Assembly (NCBI RefSeq): GCF_024363255.1
Contig: NZ_AP026070.1
Span: 868,001 to 932,000, forward strand
Direction of reading: 5' to 3'
Source: Shewanella sp. NFH-SH190041
GTDB taxonomy: Bacteria > Pseudomonadota > Gammaproteobacteria > Enterobacterales > Shewanellaceae
DNA length: 64,000 nt
The position numbers were made by a program, and so were the translations under genes. Below the pieces are notes generated by a model that did not search any database, was not told the DNA's origin, and was given only the letters and a program-made list of their open reading frames with translations. The stretch's first letter is position 1; every line of letters begins with the position of its first letter. Shown here one piece after another: positions 17,202-26,761 of this stretch.

Positions 17202-18992
17202 ATGATGAAGACATCTATGTTACGCAAAACTGTACTGGCGGCGCTCGTTTCCGCCTGTATGGCCGGAACTGCTTATGCGCAGGCAGATTATCTGGCTGAT
17301 TTCCACACTGAAATGGGCGGTTGTGAAAACTGCCACGCTTCAGAAAAAGGCCCAACCGATGACAACCTGAAGTATGAAAATACTCAGTGTGTTAGCTGTC
17401 ACGGTGATTTGAAAGAAGTGGCCGCTAATGATCCTAAAGACATAGTGTCTCCCCATGCATCCCACCTGATTGGTGATATTGCTTGTACTGCTTGCCATAA
17501 AGGCCATGAGAAGTCAGTTGCTTATTGTGATGCTTGCCATAGCTTCGGTTATGACATGCCATTCCAAGGCAAGTGGAAGCGGACTTTTGTTCCCGTGAAT
17601 GCGGATAAACAAGCACAAGATGCTGCTATCGCAGCCGGCCCAACCGAGTCTACTGATGTTGTGGTCATTGGTTCTGGTGGTGCTGGTCTGGCTGCAGCTG
17701 TGGCAGCTCGGAACCATCATGCTTCTGTGATTTTGCTGGAAAAAGAACCTATCCCAGGTGGTAACAGTAAGTTGGCTGCCGGTGGTATGAACGCGGCAGA
17801 AACCAAAGTTCAGGCTAAGCTGGGTATTAAAGATAAGAAAGAGATCATGATCGCCGACACCATGAAAGGTGGCCATGAGAAGAATGACTCACAACTGGTT
17901 AAAGTGCTGGCGAATAACTCTTCAGATTCCATTGACTGGCTGATGAGCATGGGCGCTGATATGAATGACGTCGGCCGTATGGGTGGCGCTAGTGTTAACC
18001 GTGCTCACCGTCCAACCGGTGGTGCCGGTGTGGGTGCTGAAGTGACTCAGATACTGTGGGATGCAGCTGTGCAGCGTGGTACTGATATCCGCTTTAACAG
18101 CCGTGTTGTGCGTATTTTAGAAGCTGGTGGTAAGGTCACTGGCGTGCTGGTACAGGGTGCCCGTACTGGTTACTACGTGATTAAAACGGATGCAGTTGTG
18201 CTGGCAACTGGTGGTTTTGCTAAGAACAACGAACGCGTCGCTAAGTTTGACCCTAAACTGAAAGGTTTTGCTGCGACTAACCATCCAGGGGCAACCGGTG
18301 ATGGTCTGGATGTGGCAACTCAAGCTGGCGCTGCTACCCGTGATCTGCAGTATATTCAAGCGCACCCAACTTATTCTCCTGTTGGTGGTGTGATGGTAAC
18401 TGAAGCCGTTCGTGGTAATGGTGCGATTCTGATTAACCGTGACGGTAAGCGTTTCGTTAACGAAATCACCACCCGTGATAAAGCTTCTGCCGCTATTTTG
18501 GCACAAAAAGGCGCTAGTGCTTATCTGGTATTCGATAACTCAGTACGTAAGTCTCTGAGCAAGATTGAAAACTACATCCACCTGCACATTGTTGAGCAGG
18601 GTGCAACTTTGGCCGATCTGGCGAAAGAAATGGGTGTTCCAGCTAAGAACTTGGAAGCTTCTGTTGCCTCTTACAATAAGTTTGTGAAATCAGGTAAGGA
18701 TGATCAATATGGTCGTCCAGATATGCCTCGCGAACTGAACCATGGCCCCTACTATGCAATTGAAGTTAAGCCTGCGGTTCACCACACCATGGGTGGTGTT
18801 GTGATTGATACCAAGGGTGAAGTAAAAGACACCAAGGGTAACATCATCAAAGGTCTGTATGCCGCTGGTGAAGTGACTGGTGGGGTACATGGTGCTAACC
18901 GTCTGGGTGGTAATGCGATTTCTGACATCGTGACCTTCGGCCGTATCGCCGGTACCGATGCTGCTGTATTTGCAGAAAAAGAATCCAAGTAA
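17202..18992 (+). CDS. fccA: Periplasmic fumarate reductase, tetrahaem flavocytochrome c3
   Basis: A 596-residue soluble periplasmic enzyme that is the terminal fumarate reductase of Shewanella. The signal peptide ends near AGTAYA (residue 26). The N-terminal domain carries four CxxCH haem sites at about Cys41, Cys63, Cys95 and Cys109, and the flavin domain begins with [15 protein letters not shown]. Active-site signatures [28 protein letters not shown] and [14 protein letters not shown] are intact. The length and sequence match S. frigidimarina/S. oneidensis Fcc3. It receives electrons from CymA, whose gene is not in this window. Two adjacent ATGs are possible starts. Confidence 0.97.
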   Translation: MMKTSMLRKTVLAALVSACMAGTAYAQADYLADFHTEMGGCENCHASEKGPTDDNLKYENTQCVSCHGDLKEVAANDPKDIVSPHASHLIGDIACTACHKGHEKSVAYCDACHSFGYDMPFQGKWKRTFVPVNADKQAQDAAIAAGPTESTDVVVIGSGGAGLAAAVAARNHHASVILLEKEPIPGGNSKLAAGGMNAAETKVQAKLGIKDKKEIMIADTMKGGHEKNDSQLVKVLANNSSDSIDWLMSMGADMNDVGRMGGASVNRAHRPTGGAGVGAEVTQILWDAAVQRGTDIRFNSRVVRILEAGGKVTGVLVQGARTGYYVIKTDAVVLATGGFAKNNERVAKFDPKLKGFAATNHPGATGDGLDVATQAGAATRDLQYIQAHPTYSPVGGVMVTEAVRGNGAILINRDGKRFVNEITTRDKASAAILAQKGASAYLVFDNSVRKSLSKIENYIHLHIVEQGATLADLAKEMGVPAKNLEASVASYNKFVKSGKDDQYGRPDMPRELNHGPYYAIEVKPAVHHTMGGVVIDTKGEVKDTKGNIIKGLYAAGEVTGGVHGANRLGGNAISDIVTFGRIAGTDAAVFAEKESK

Positions 18993-19040
18993 GTCGTTAT
19001 TTGTTACTCCGAACCGGGTCTGCTTGTCAGACCCTCTCCA

Positions 19041-19069
19041 AAGCGGGCGGTCAGGCGCCCGCTTTTTTT
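19041..19069 (+). terminator. Terminator of fccA
   Basis: Stem AGCGGGCG/CGCCCGCT followed by seven T. Confidence 0.92.
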
Positions 19070-19192
19070 ATTCGTCATTGCCGGCTAAATGGGCTTTGTC
19101 TGTTTGTAGGGCAGGCGTACCATGCAGTCGGAGTGCTTGTTTCATTGTTGTATTTGCCGGACCTTTATCAGGCCCGTTATTAAGGGGGATAT

Positions 19193-20182
19193 ATGAAAAT
19201 AGGTTTTTTCAGTGCCAAACACTATGACATTGAGCATTTTAACCAATTGAAGGATGAGTTTGGCGCCGAGATTGATTATTTCGAGCTGCGTCTGTGCGCC
19301 AAAACCGCCATGCTGGCCCATGGCTTTGAGGTGATCTGTGCCTTTGTTAATGATGAATTGAATGCTGATGTATTGGCCGAATTGGCGGAGCACGGCACCC
19401 GGATAATTGCCATGCGCTGCGCCGGTTTCAATAATGTGGATTTGGCTGCCGCTAAGCGTTTGGGATTGCAAGTGGTTAACGTCCCAGCTTATTCTCCCGA
19501 GTCAGTAGCTGAACATACCATAGCCCTGATGTTAACCTTAAACCGTAAAATCCATAAAGCGTATCAGCGCACCCGAGATGCTAACTTCTCCCTCAGTGGC
19601 TTGGTGGGCTTTAATATGCATGGCAAAACAGTCGGGGTGATTGGGACTGGTAAAATTGGCGTTGCCACTATTCGTATTTTGTTGGGGTTTGGATGCCGGG
19701 TACTGGCTTATGATCCTTATCCAAATCCTGCGGTATTAGCACTTGGGGTGTCTTATGTGTCTTTAGATGAGATGTTTCCCCAATGTGACATAATCAGTCT
19801 GCATTGCCCGCTGACTGAGCAGAACCACCACTTATTGTGTGAGGAGAGCTTTGCCAAGATGAAACCCGGGGTGATGGTGATAAACACCAGCCGGGGTGGC
19901 CTGCTTAATGCGCAAGATGCGATGGAAGCATTGAAGCAGCAGCAAATTGGTTCATTGGCATTAGATGTGTATGAAAATGAAAAAGATCTGTTTTTCGAAG
20001 ATAAATCCAATGAAGTGATCAAAGACGATGTATTTCGTCGTCTGTCAGCTTGTCACAATGTGATTTTTACTGGTCACCAAGCCTTTTTGACCGAAGAAGC
20101 ATTGGATGCCATTGCCCGCACTACGCTTAATAATGCTGAAACAGTATTGGCTGGCCAGCGCTGTGGTAATGAATTGTTCTAG
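19193..20182 (+). CDS. ldhA: Fermentative D-lactate dehydrogenase
   Basis: A 329-residue NAD-dependent 2-hydroxyacid dehydrogenase, the same length as E. coli LdhA, converting pyruvate to D-lactate. The nucleotide-binding motif is GVIGTGKIGVATIRIL. Catalytic residues sit in INTSRGGLLN (Arg), LDVYENEKDLFFED (Glu) and FTGHQAFLTEEA (His). The DLFFEDKSN loop is typical of LdhA rather than other dehydrogenases. An AAGGGGGA ribosome-binding site precedes the ATG. It is monocistronic. Confidence 0.94.
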   Translation: MKIGFFSAKHYDIEHFNQLKDEFGAEIDYFELRLCAKTAMLAHGFEVICAFVNDELNADVLAELAEHGTRIIAMRCAGFNNVDLAAAKRLGLQVVNVPAYSPESVAEHTIALMLTLNRKIHKAYQRTRDANFSLSGLVGFNMHGKTVGVIGTGKIGVATIRILLGFGCRVLAYDPYPNPAVLALGVSYVSLDEMFPQCDIISLHCPLTEQNHHLLCEESFAKMKPGVMVINTSRGGLLNAQDAMEALKQQQIGSLALDVYENEKDLFFEDKSNEVIKDDVFRRLSACHNVIFTGHQAFLTEEALDAIARTTLNNAETVLAGQRCGNELF

Positions 20183-20337
20183 CCGTAACTGCTGACTTTT
20201 TCAGCGTGGACTGCTAGATTGACTGGCAGTCCGGTTAAATACTGCGCGGCTTTTGTTTGCTGTGCAGTTAGCCGGAGGGCTATCCGGCATCTTTGCACTG
20301 TCGATGCCAGATGACATGAGGTCATTGTTTCTCTTAA

Positions 20338-20362
20338 GCAGGAATCGAAAGCAGGAATCGAA
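20338..20362 (+). repeat. Tandem duplication of the ribosome-binding site region
   Basis: GCAGGAATCGAA(A) occurs twice in a row immediately before the start codon at 20365. Only the second AGGA is correctly spaced. Confidence 0.85.
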
Positions 20363-20364
20363 CC

Positions 20365-21102
20365 ATGAAGGTGATTCGCGAAATTCATGATATCGCGGTG
20401 GCAACAGGCAGTATGCGTACTTATTTGTACCGTCCCGTCCGGGAGGGTATTTTCCCCAGTTTAATTTTTTATTCTGAGATTTTTCAGCACACAGGCCCCA
20501 TTTCCCGTCTTGCCAGCGTATTTGCTGGGCATGGTTTTGTGGTGTTAGTGCCGGAAATATTTCATCAGCTAAACCCCGCGGGAACAGTACTTGGTTATGA
20601 TGATGTAGGGCGGGCGAAAGGTCATCAGGATAAGTTGAGTAAGCCACTGGAGAGCCATGATAAAGACACGGAAGCTTTAGTGGATTTTGCTCGGGCTCAG
20701 CCGTTTAGTTCCAGTCAGATTGGGGCGCTGGGCGTTTGTATCGGTGGTCATTTGGCATTTCGGGCCACGTTAAATCCTGATGTGCGAGGGGCATTTTGTT
20801 TATATCCCACCGATTTACATACGGATAAGCTAACTTGTGAGAGTGGTAATCAAACTCTGATGCGTTGCGGGGATATTCAGGGGGAGGTGCAATTGGTCTT
20901 TGGTCGGCAAGATCCTTATATTCCAGTGGAAGGGCGGGAGCAGATTTACCGTGAGCTTAATGCTCAGCACTGTAATTTCAGTTGGAGTGAAGTTAATGCT
21001 GAACATGGTTTTATGCGAGATGAGGGCGAGCAGTACGATCCTGAGCAAGCGATGTTGATGTGTCAAAAAGCGGTGGCATTTTTTAAACGGGTATTGTTGT
21101 AA
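20365..21102 (+). CDS. Dienelactone hydrolase family protein
   Basis: A 245-residue cytosolic alpha/beta hydrolase. The nucleophile elbow is GVCIGGH with Cys125, and Asp in FGRQDPYIP and His in NAEHGFMRDE complete a Cys-Asp-His triad like that of carboxymethylenebutenolidase. No aromatic degradation genes are nearby, so the physiological substrate is unknown. The leader carries a tandem 13-base duplication that repeats the ribosome-binding site. Confidence 0.88.
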   Translation: MKVIREIHDIAVATGSMRTYLYRPVREGIFPSLIFYSEIFQHTGPISRLASVFAGHGFVVLVPEIFHQLNPAGTVLGYDDVGRAKGHQDKLSKPLESHDKDTEALVDFARAQPFSSSQIGALGVCIGGHLAFRATLNPDVRGAFCLYPTDLHTDKLTCESGNQTLMRCGDIQGEVQLVFGRQDPYIPVEGREQIYRELNAQHCNFSWSEVNAEHGFMRDEGEQYDPEQAMLMCQKAVAFFKRVLL

Positions 21103-21120
21103 TTTGCCATGGGTTAGGAT

Positions 21121-21155
21121 AACAAACAGGCCGCAATTTTTGCGGCCTGTTTGTT
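21121..21155. terminator. Bidirectional terminator
   Basis: AACAAACAGGCCGCA and TGCGGCCTGTTTGTT form a near-perfect palindrome between the convergent hydrolase and DUF3332 genes. Confidence 0.92.
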
Positions 21156-21182
21156 ATTTAATCCATAGTGACAGCCGTGATA

Positions 21183-21704
21183 TCAGTTACGGCTCGCGAC
21201 GTAAGATTCCAGCTCTTGGGTACTGACACTGGCAATAAACTGATTATCCAGATAGAAGTCTACCATTTCACCGGTTTTCTGACCGCTCATGACTTGCTCA
21301 GAGCCATCTTCATAGGTCAGGGTCATCGCGAGACGATCATCGCTTTGGGCTGATACTCGTGCTTGGGTCAGCTTAACCGGTGCGGTGGTCAGATCCCGGT
21401 CCAGCTTGTGATTGACTTTAAAAATTGCTTCCACTGGCATATCAACTAACGCTGGTGATTTTCCGGTAATTGGATTTTTACCCGTCCAGAATTCAATCGT
21501 ATTGAAAATAAACAGGTCGGCAGTAGCAGCAACGCCATAAACAGGTGCCAGCAGCATATAAATCCCGGCGCGGCCATAGCGGTTGTCCACTACGCTCAGG
21601 TTGCCTTTGGTAACCATACTGCTCAGGCCCATCTGGCCCATACAGCCAGACAGCTGGGTACAGATAAGCAGGGTGGCGCCGATGGTGATCTTGCTCAGTT
21701 TCAT
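21183..21704 (-). CDS. DUF3332 family lipoprotein
   Basis: A 173-residue outer-envelope lipoprotein. The signal peptide ends in a lipobox LSGC with the lipidated Cys21, followed by a hydrophobic segment (YMLLAPVYGVAATADLFIFNTIEFWTG is its core region). The rest is a small beta domain. DUF3332 members have no established function. The ATG at 21702-21704 is preceded by GGGGA. A start 11 codons upstream is open but leads into a non-signal N-terminus, so I rejected it. Confidence 0.85.
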   Translation of the reverse strand: MKLSKITIGATLLICTQLSGCMGQMGLSSMVTKGNLSVVDNRYGRAGIYMLLAPVYGVAATADLFIFNTIEFWTGKNPITGKSPALVDMPVEAIFKVNHKLDRDLTTAPVKLTQARVSAQSDDRLAMTLTYEDGSEQVMSGQKTGEMVDFYLDNQFIASVSTQELESYVASRN

Positions 21705-21807
21705 TTCATTTTCCCCGAAGTCATCTAACCGAACCAATTCAGTGGCGGCTGATTTTAGCTGTGTTTTGAATGTAAACCGTGTGACCGCTCACGCTTCTTA
21801 GTTAATC

Positions 21808-21860
21808 TATTGGGTGTGTTTGTGTGTTTTTGGTGTGTTTTTGGTGGTTTTTGTGTGAGT
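21808..21860 (+). repeat. GT-rich low-complexity stretch
   Basis: A run of about 50 bases made almost only of G and T, with repeated TGTGTTTTTGG units, upstream of the methyltransferase gene. Confidence 0.7.
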
Positions 21861-21991
21861 TATGCCGGGCTGGTTGTAAAGGTACGTTTTTATTCATCAA
21901 GCTTCGACATCTGTTGCTGTTTGTATCGCGGTCAGGTGAGGCAGATCAGGTATAATCGCCGCTTTTATTTTCCGGGGAGAAGCAGGCAAGC

Positions 21992-22735
21992 ATGTCAGAT
22001 TATCAGATGTTGTGGCAAGGCAGTGACGAATGGGGGGAGATCCGAGTATTAGATGATGGGCAATACCGCATTTTGTCATTTGGGGAGAATGATGAGCAGA
22101 GTAAGCAGCTGAAAAGTGCCCCAGGTGTGCCGCAACACTCCTATGTGCAGGCGATGTTGCTCAGTTTGATGTTTTGCCAGCCTAAATCTGCCATTGTGCT
22201 GGGGTTGGGCGGCGGCGCATTGTTACATAGTCTGAAACAGTATGATGCTGCCATTAAGTTAACCGCGGTAGAGCTTCGGCCGATGGTGATTGAGGCAGCT
22301 AAGCGTTATTTTCAGTTGCAACCGGGTAAAAAGTTGCAGTTGATTGAGGCGGATGCAGTGGATTTTCTGGCATCGGCTGAGCATAAGCGTACCGATCTGA
22401 TCTTTGCTGATATCTATACCAATGACGGGGTTGATGCCCGACAACTGGCAGAAGTCTTTTTTGCCGGTGCCCAGCGTTTGTTGAAGGCCAATGGCATCTT
22501 GGTATTGAATTGTTGGAAAGAACACAGTGTTAATCGTGAGTTGCTGAGTCGACTGCAGTCGCGTTTTGCCGATGTTTATGCTTGCTTAACCGCCGGAGGT
22601 AACTGGGTGGTGTTTGCCGCTAATACCCCAGGCACCTTATCTGATGTGGGCTTGAAAGCCCGGGCTGAAGCTTTGTCTGATAAGTTAGATTATGCAGCGA
22701 GTCGCAGTCTGAGCCGGTTTGGGGTTTGGCAGTAA
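21992..22735 (+). CDS. Spermidine synthase-like SAM-binding methyltransferase
   Basis: A 247-residue protein with the spermidine-synthase fold. The nucleotide-binding motif is IVLGLGGGALLHSLK, an acidic end of strand 2 is AVELRPMVIEAA, and the active-site loop is DLIFADIYTNDG. Family members in Shewanella are annotated as spermidine synthase-like, but the polyamine-binding residues are not obvious. Whether it makes polyamines or methylates another substrate is unclear. A strong GGGGAGAAG ribosome-binding site precedes it. The next gene starts 19 bases downstream, so they are likely co-transcribed. Confidence 0.82.
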   Translation: MSDYQMLWQGSDEWGEIRVLDDGQYRILSFGENDEQSKQLKSAPGVPQHSYVQAMLLSLMFCQPKSAIVLGLGGGALLHSLKQYDAAIKLTAVELRPMVIEAAKRYFQLQPGKKLQLIEADAVDFLASAEHKRTDLIFADIYTNDGVDARQLAEVFFAGAQRLLKANGILVLNCWKEHSVNRELLSRLQSRFADVYACLTAGGNWVVFAANTPGTLSDVGLKARAEALSDKLDYAASRSLSRFGVWQ

Positions 22736-22754
22736 TATTTTTTAGGTCGATAAA

Positions 22755-23657
22755 ATGAAAGTTTTAGTCACTGGCAGTGCAGGGCGGGTGGGGCGAGCAA
22801 TCTATATCCATTTGCTGCGCAGCAGCCATCAGGTGGTGGGAGTGGATCGTACCCCTTGTTCCACTGCTGATTTTGTTGGCGATATTCGTGATACCGCACT
22901 GTTATCTCAAGCGTTAGTCGGCGTGGATGCTGTGGTGCACACCGCCGCGCTGCATGCTCCCCATGTGGGACGATTACCCGACAGTGAATTTCAGTCTATC
23001 AATGTTGATGCCACCATCACCTTGGCCCAAATGGCGCTGCAGCAAGGTATCAAGCGTTTTGTACTGACCAGTACGACAGCGCTATATGGTTATGCTTCCC
23101 GCCAATCGGGGCAGGCGGCTTGGATTGACGAAACTGTTACGCCACAACCCAGAACCATTTATCACCGCAGTAAAATCGCGGCTGAGCAGTTACTTGCTGA
23201 GTTAGCTGCTAACAGTGATATGACGGTGATTGCGTTGCAGATGTCGCGTTGTTTTCCTGAGCCGGTGGATCAGATGGCCGTTTACCGTTTAAATCGCGGA
23301 GTTGATGCGCGGGATGCCGCTAGTGCACATGCCCTTGCGTTGACAGCACCGTTACAGGGATTTCATCGGTTGATTATTTCTGGGCAGACCCCGTTTACTC
23401 CGGCTCAGTGTCAGGCGCTGTATTGTGATGCGACGGCAGTGATCCACCGCGCAGCTCCTGAGGTTGCTCATTTGTTTGCTCAGCGTGGTTGGTCGTTACC
23501 TGTCCGGTTAGATAGAGTCTATGATGCATCTGCTGCGTGCCGTTTATTGGGCTGGCAACCGCAGTATGGGGCAACTAGTGTTGTGCAGCTGTTTGATATG
23601 AGGTTAGCGGAAGTCTTGCCGAGCCTCGCTTATGGTGAAGAGACGGTATTGGATTAG
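22755..23657 (+). CDS. NAD-dependent epimerase/dehydratase family protein
   Basis: A 300-residue extended short-chain dehydrogenase. The Rossmann motif VTGSAGRVGRAIYIHLL is at the N-terminus, followed by DIRD and VVHTAALHAPH. The catalytic pattern is Ser/Thr in LTSTTAL and Tyr-x3-Lys in YHRSKIAAEQLL. Nucleotide-sugar epimerases share this, but the substrate cannot be told. It sits downstream of the spermidine-synthase-like gene in the same operon. Confidence 0.88.
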   Translation: MKVLVTGSAGRVGRAIYIHLLRSSHQVVGVDRTPCSTADFVGDIRDTALLSQALVGVDAVVHTAALHAPHVGRLPDSEFQSINVDATITLAQMALQQGIKRFVLTSTTALYGYASRQSGQAAWIDETVTPQPRTIYHRSKIAAEQLLAELAANSDMTVIALQMSRCFPEPVDQMAVYRLNRGVDARDAASAHALALTAPLQGFHRLIISGQTPFTPAQCQALYCDATAVIHRAAPEVAHLFAQRGWSLPVRLDRVYDASAACRLLGWQPQYGATSVVQLFDMRLAEVLPSLAYGEETVLD

Positions 23658-23681
23658 CTGAGTTCTACCATAGCGTCATCT

Positions 23682-23706
23682 ACGCCCGTTTTTTGTCGGG
23701 CGTTTT
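23682..23706 (+). terminator. Terminator after the epimerase gene
   Basis: Stem ACGCCCG/CGGGCGT with a T-rich loop, followed by TTT. Confidence 0.75.
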
Positions 23707-23868
23707 AAGCATTCGCGAGTCATTAATCGGGATTAGATGTTTGCCCAGTGGAATCATTTGATAATGTCTAAATGTAAGTCATTGTTGGATTTAGATTGTT
23801 TTGGTTAATTGCTGTGGCGTATTTTGTTATGATGCGACAAAATCATAACAACAAAAGGTCCTCTACAG

Positions 23869-25413
23869 ATGAGAAGTCAATTATTTGCCCCCGTCTTCTT
23901 GGCAGCTGCTTGGTTCAGCACATTGCCAGCTCAGGCGGAAAGTTATCATTTCACCCCATCGTTGCAACAATCCTTTACCACGATTGTTATCTTCCAAAAT
24001 CAACAAGGCACCTTATACGGTAGTGATACCCTATCGGCTAAGACATTGACACAATTAGCCCGAGCAGCTAATGCTGCAGAATTTCGCGGTAAACAGGGAC
24101 AATTATTAGAACTACTGGCGCCGAATGATATTAGTGCTGATCGGATAATTTTGGTTGGTCTGGGTGATAAAAAATTAACTTCTGGTGAAGTCAATGAGTT
24201 AGGTGGCGCACTGGCTCAGAGGTTGGCTGAATTGCCCAGTCAGGATATTGGGATATTAGTTGAAAGTATGCCAGAGGGGGAGCACTTTGCAGCGCAATTC
24301 GCTCACGGTATTGAGCTACAGAGTTATCGTTTTACCCGTTATCGTGACGTTGAGCTTAAGCCTAAACATTATCATTTTGCTATTGACGATGCTGCTATTG
24401 CCAGCCGTTACCATAGCCAATTGCAGGCGGTGGAAAGTGGGGTATTTCTTGCCCGAGATATGACTAATGCTACTGCTGGCGATATGTACCCGGGGAGTTT
24501 TGCGACAGAAGCGCAGAAATTGCGCAAGCTGGGAGTGAAAGTTGAGATCTTAGATCGGCGTAAACTGCAAGCGCTCAATATGGGCGCTTTGCTAGGGGTT
24601 GGTCAGGGCAGTGAGCGAGAGCCTTTGCTGGTGGTGGCCCAGTGGCAGGGCAGTGACGATGCCCCTATTGCACTGGTGGGCAAAGGGATTACCTTTGACT
24701 CCGGTGGTTACAATATCAAAGCTACTGGCACGACTATTGTTCGTATGAAGTCGGATATGGCTGGCGCAGCAACCGTGCTGGGTACGATCAAAGCCATGGC
24801 GGTGCAACAAGCACCAATTAATGTGGTTGGGGTGATGCCTCTGGCGGAGAATATGGTCTCAGATCGGGCACTGCGTCCTGGCGATGTGGTGATGACGGCT
24901 GAAGGTAAATCTGTGGAAGTCACTAATACTGATGCAGAAGGGCGGTTAATTCTGGCCGATGGGCTTTGGTATGCACGGACGATATATCAGCCACAAATGA
25001 TGGTGGATGTGGCAACCCTGACCGGCTCTAAGGTGCGGGCCTTGGGTTATGAATACACAGGCCTGTTCAGTGATCACCCGCAACTTATCGAACAGTTGAG
25101 TTATTCCGGTCAAGAAGTGGGGGAGAAGCTCTGGCGTTTACCGTTAGATAAGGTTTATGCCGATGAGCTTAAATCGGATATCGCGGATATGAAAAATACC
25201 GGTCGCACAGCCGGAGCTTCGGTGGCCGCTATGTTCCTGCATACATTTGTTGGAGAGACGCCTTGGGCTCACCTGGATATTGCCGGCAATGCCTTGACCT
25301 CTACCGGTAATCAGTTAGCCCCCATTGGGGCAACCGGGCATGGGGTGAGGTTGCTCAGCCATTGGCTGACAGAATTTCAAACTTACCCCCAAGCTGATAC
25401 CGCTGCGCGGTGA
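23869..25413 (+). CDS. Exported leucyl aminopeptidase (M17 family)
   Basis: A 514-residue manganese/zinc aminopeptidase that removes N-terminal residues from peptides. The catalytic domain holds VGKGITFDSGGYNIK and the M17 signature NTDAEGRLILADGL, with the metal-binding Asp, Asp and Glu. DVATLTGSKVRALG follows. It begins with a clear signal peptide (MRSQLFAPVFLAAAWFSTLP, cleavage near AQAES), whereas classical PepA is cytosolic. Export to the periplasm is therefore likely, for peptide use rather than DNA-recombination roles. An AAAGG site precedes the ATG. Confidence 0.92.
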   Translation: MRSQLFAPVFLAAAWFSTLPAQAESYHFTPSLQQSFTTIVIFQNQQGTLYGSDTLSAKTLTQLARAANAAEFRGKQGQLLELLAPNDISADRIILVGLGDKKLTSGEVNELGGALAQRLAELPSQDIGILVESMPEGEHFAAQFAHGIELQSYRFTRYRDVELKPKHYHFAIDDAAIASRYHSQLQAVESGVFLARDMTNATAGDMYPGSFATEAQKLRKLGVKVEILDRRKLQALNMGALLGVGQGSEREPLLVVAQWQGSDDAPIALVGKGITFDSGGYNIKATGTTIVRMKSDMAGAATVLGTIKAMAVQQAPINVVGVMPLAENMVSDRALRPGDVVMTAEGKSVEVTNTDAEGRLILADGLWYARTIYQPQMMVDVATLTGSKVRALGYEYTGLFSDHPQLIEQLSYSGQEVGEKLWRLPLDKVYADELKSDIADMKNTGRTAGASVAAMFLHTFVGETPWAHLDIAGNALTSTGNQLAPIGATGHGVRLLSHWLTEFQTYPQADTAAR

Positions 25414-25465
25414 TCCGGTGAGCTTAACTAACAAGCGCCAGCGATAGATAAAAACGATTACTGAG

Positions 25466-25491
25466 AAGGGCTGCGATGGCAGCCTTTTTTT
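25466..25491 (+). terminator. Terminator of the aminopeptidase gene
   Basis: GGCTGC/GCAGCC stem, loop GATG-like, followed by seven T. Confidence 0.9.
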
Positions 25492-25999
25492 ATTCCTGTC
25501 ATACAGTTTTTCTACATTAGCTTTTTGTCTTTGTTTTTACACTATTTTCACCACTAATCAGACTGTTGCACTAGTCAGGTAGCATGGTCTTGGCAAGTGT
25601 GGTTGTCCTTTTCACGTTATCCGACATAGGTGGTGACTCGCCATGTTGTCACTAGATAATCTTATAAAAATTAACCTATCACGCTGATGTTGGCGCTTGA
25701 GCTCAGGATAATTTGTACGGCAAGGCATGCTATGGAATTGTGGCGCGGCAGTGAAGGTTAATTAACTTGCTGATCTTAGGTGTAAATTGCATGCTCAGTG
25801 GCAGATTCGCTAGAGCGGATGATGGCAGAAACGGTGAGTTAAGTAGTTCTGTGATTAATTCAATAAATCGATTAGACCTATAGTTTTAATCTTCTTTATA
25901 AATTTCAGTGCTATGGGTATTCTCTACCACATCGACGGGAGACAAGGTTTCCTGAATGCAGAATCTTTACAGAATCAACGATTAATGGAGTTTCAAGAT
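25492..25999 (+). promoter_or_regulatory. Upstream region of ahpC
   Basis: About 500 bp with no credible gene. The promoter of the peroxide-defence genes must be here. OxyR control is expected from the family, but I could not pick out a convincing OxyR site by eye. A reading frame upstream of the ahpC start continues in frame to 25913 but is not part of the normal protein. Confidence 0.35.
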
Positions 26000-26569
26000 A
26001 TGTCACAGTCAATTATCAACACTGAGATCAAGCCTTTTAACGCAACTGCTTTTCACAACGGTGAGTTTATCGAGGTTTCTGAACAGGATCTGCTGGGCAA
26101 GTGGTCAGTAGTAATGTTCTACCCTGCAGACTTTACCTTTGTTTGCCCAACTGAACTGGGTGACATGGCTGACCACTACGAAAAACTGCAGTCAATGGGT
26201 GTTGAAGTGTATTCCGTTTCTACTGATACCCACTTCACTCACAAAGCTTGGCACGATACTTCTGACACCATCCGTAAAATTCAATTCCCAATGATTGGTG
26301 ACCCGACTGGCGTTATCAGCCGTAACTTCGGTGTCATGATTGAAGAAGAAGGTTTGGCGCTGCGTGGTACTTTCGTTATCAACCCAGAAGGTCAAATCAA
26401 AGTTGCTGAAATCCATGACCTGGGCATTGGGCGCAGCGCAAGCGAACTGCTTCGTAAAATTCAGGCTGCTCAGTATGTCGCTACCCACGACGGTGAAGTG
26501 TGTCCTGCCAAATGGCAGCCAGGAGAAGAAACTCTGGCACCTTCCCTTGACCTGGTAGGTAAAATTTAA
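26000..26569 (+). CDS. ahpC: Alkyl hydroperoxide reductase subunit C (typical 2-Cys peroxiredoxin)
   Basis: A 189-residue peroxidase that reduces H2O2 and organic peroxides. The peroxidatic Cys49 sits in [11 protein letters not shown] and the resolving Cys168 in GEVCPAKW, as in E. coli AhpC. The ATG at 26000 has TGGAG upstream and gives the standard N-terminus [13 protein letters not shown]. AhpF, its reductase, is encoded next, separated by about 190 bp containing a strong hairpin. Confidence 0.97.
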   Translation: MSQSIINTEIKPFNATAFHNGEFIEVSEQDLLGKWSVVMFYPADFTFVCPTELGDMADHYEKLQSMGVEVYSVSTDTHFTHKAWHDTSDTIRKIQFPMIGDPTGVISRNFGVMIEEEGLALRGTFVINPEGQIKVAEIHDLGIGRSASELLRKIQAAQYVATHDGEVCPAKWQPGEETLAPSLDLVGKI

Positions 26570-26666
26570 GCTGAATTATCAGCGACATCCTGGAGCCGAT
26601 GATTTAGACACTTGAGCACTGTCGAAACCGGATATCCTCCATCCATTCGGTTTCATCATCACTCCT

Positions 26667-26701
26667 GACGGCCCGGGCTTTCCCTGAAGGCTCGGGCCGT
26701 C
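26667..26701 (+). terminator. Strong hairpin between ahpC and ahpF (possible partial terminator)
   Basis: GACGGCCCG pairs with CGGGCCGTC, extended by GC/GC, and is followed by GCTTTT. Upstream, GAAACCG (26624-26630) can pair with CGGTTTC (26648-26654). The pair may lower ahpF expression relative to ahpC. Confidence 0.65.
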
Positions 26702-26761
26702 GCTTTTGCCCTCGGCGCATAGATTATTTTTATCATCATCAGAATAAATTAGGGAGTCGCC

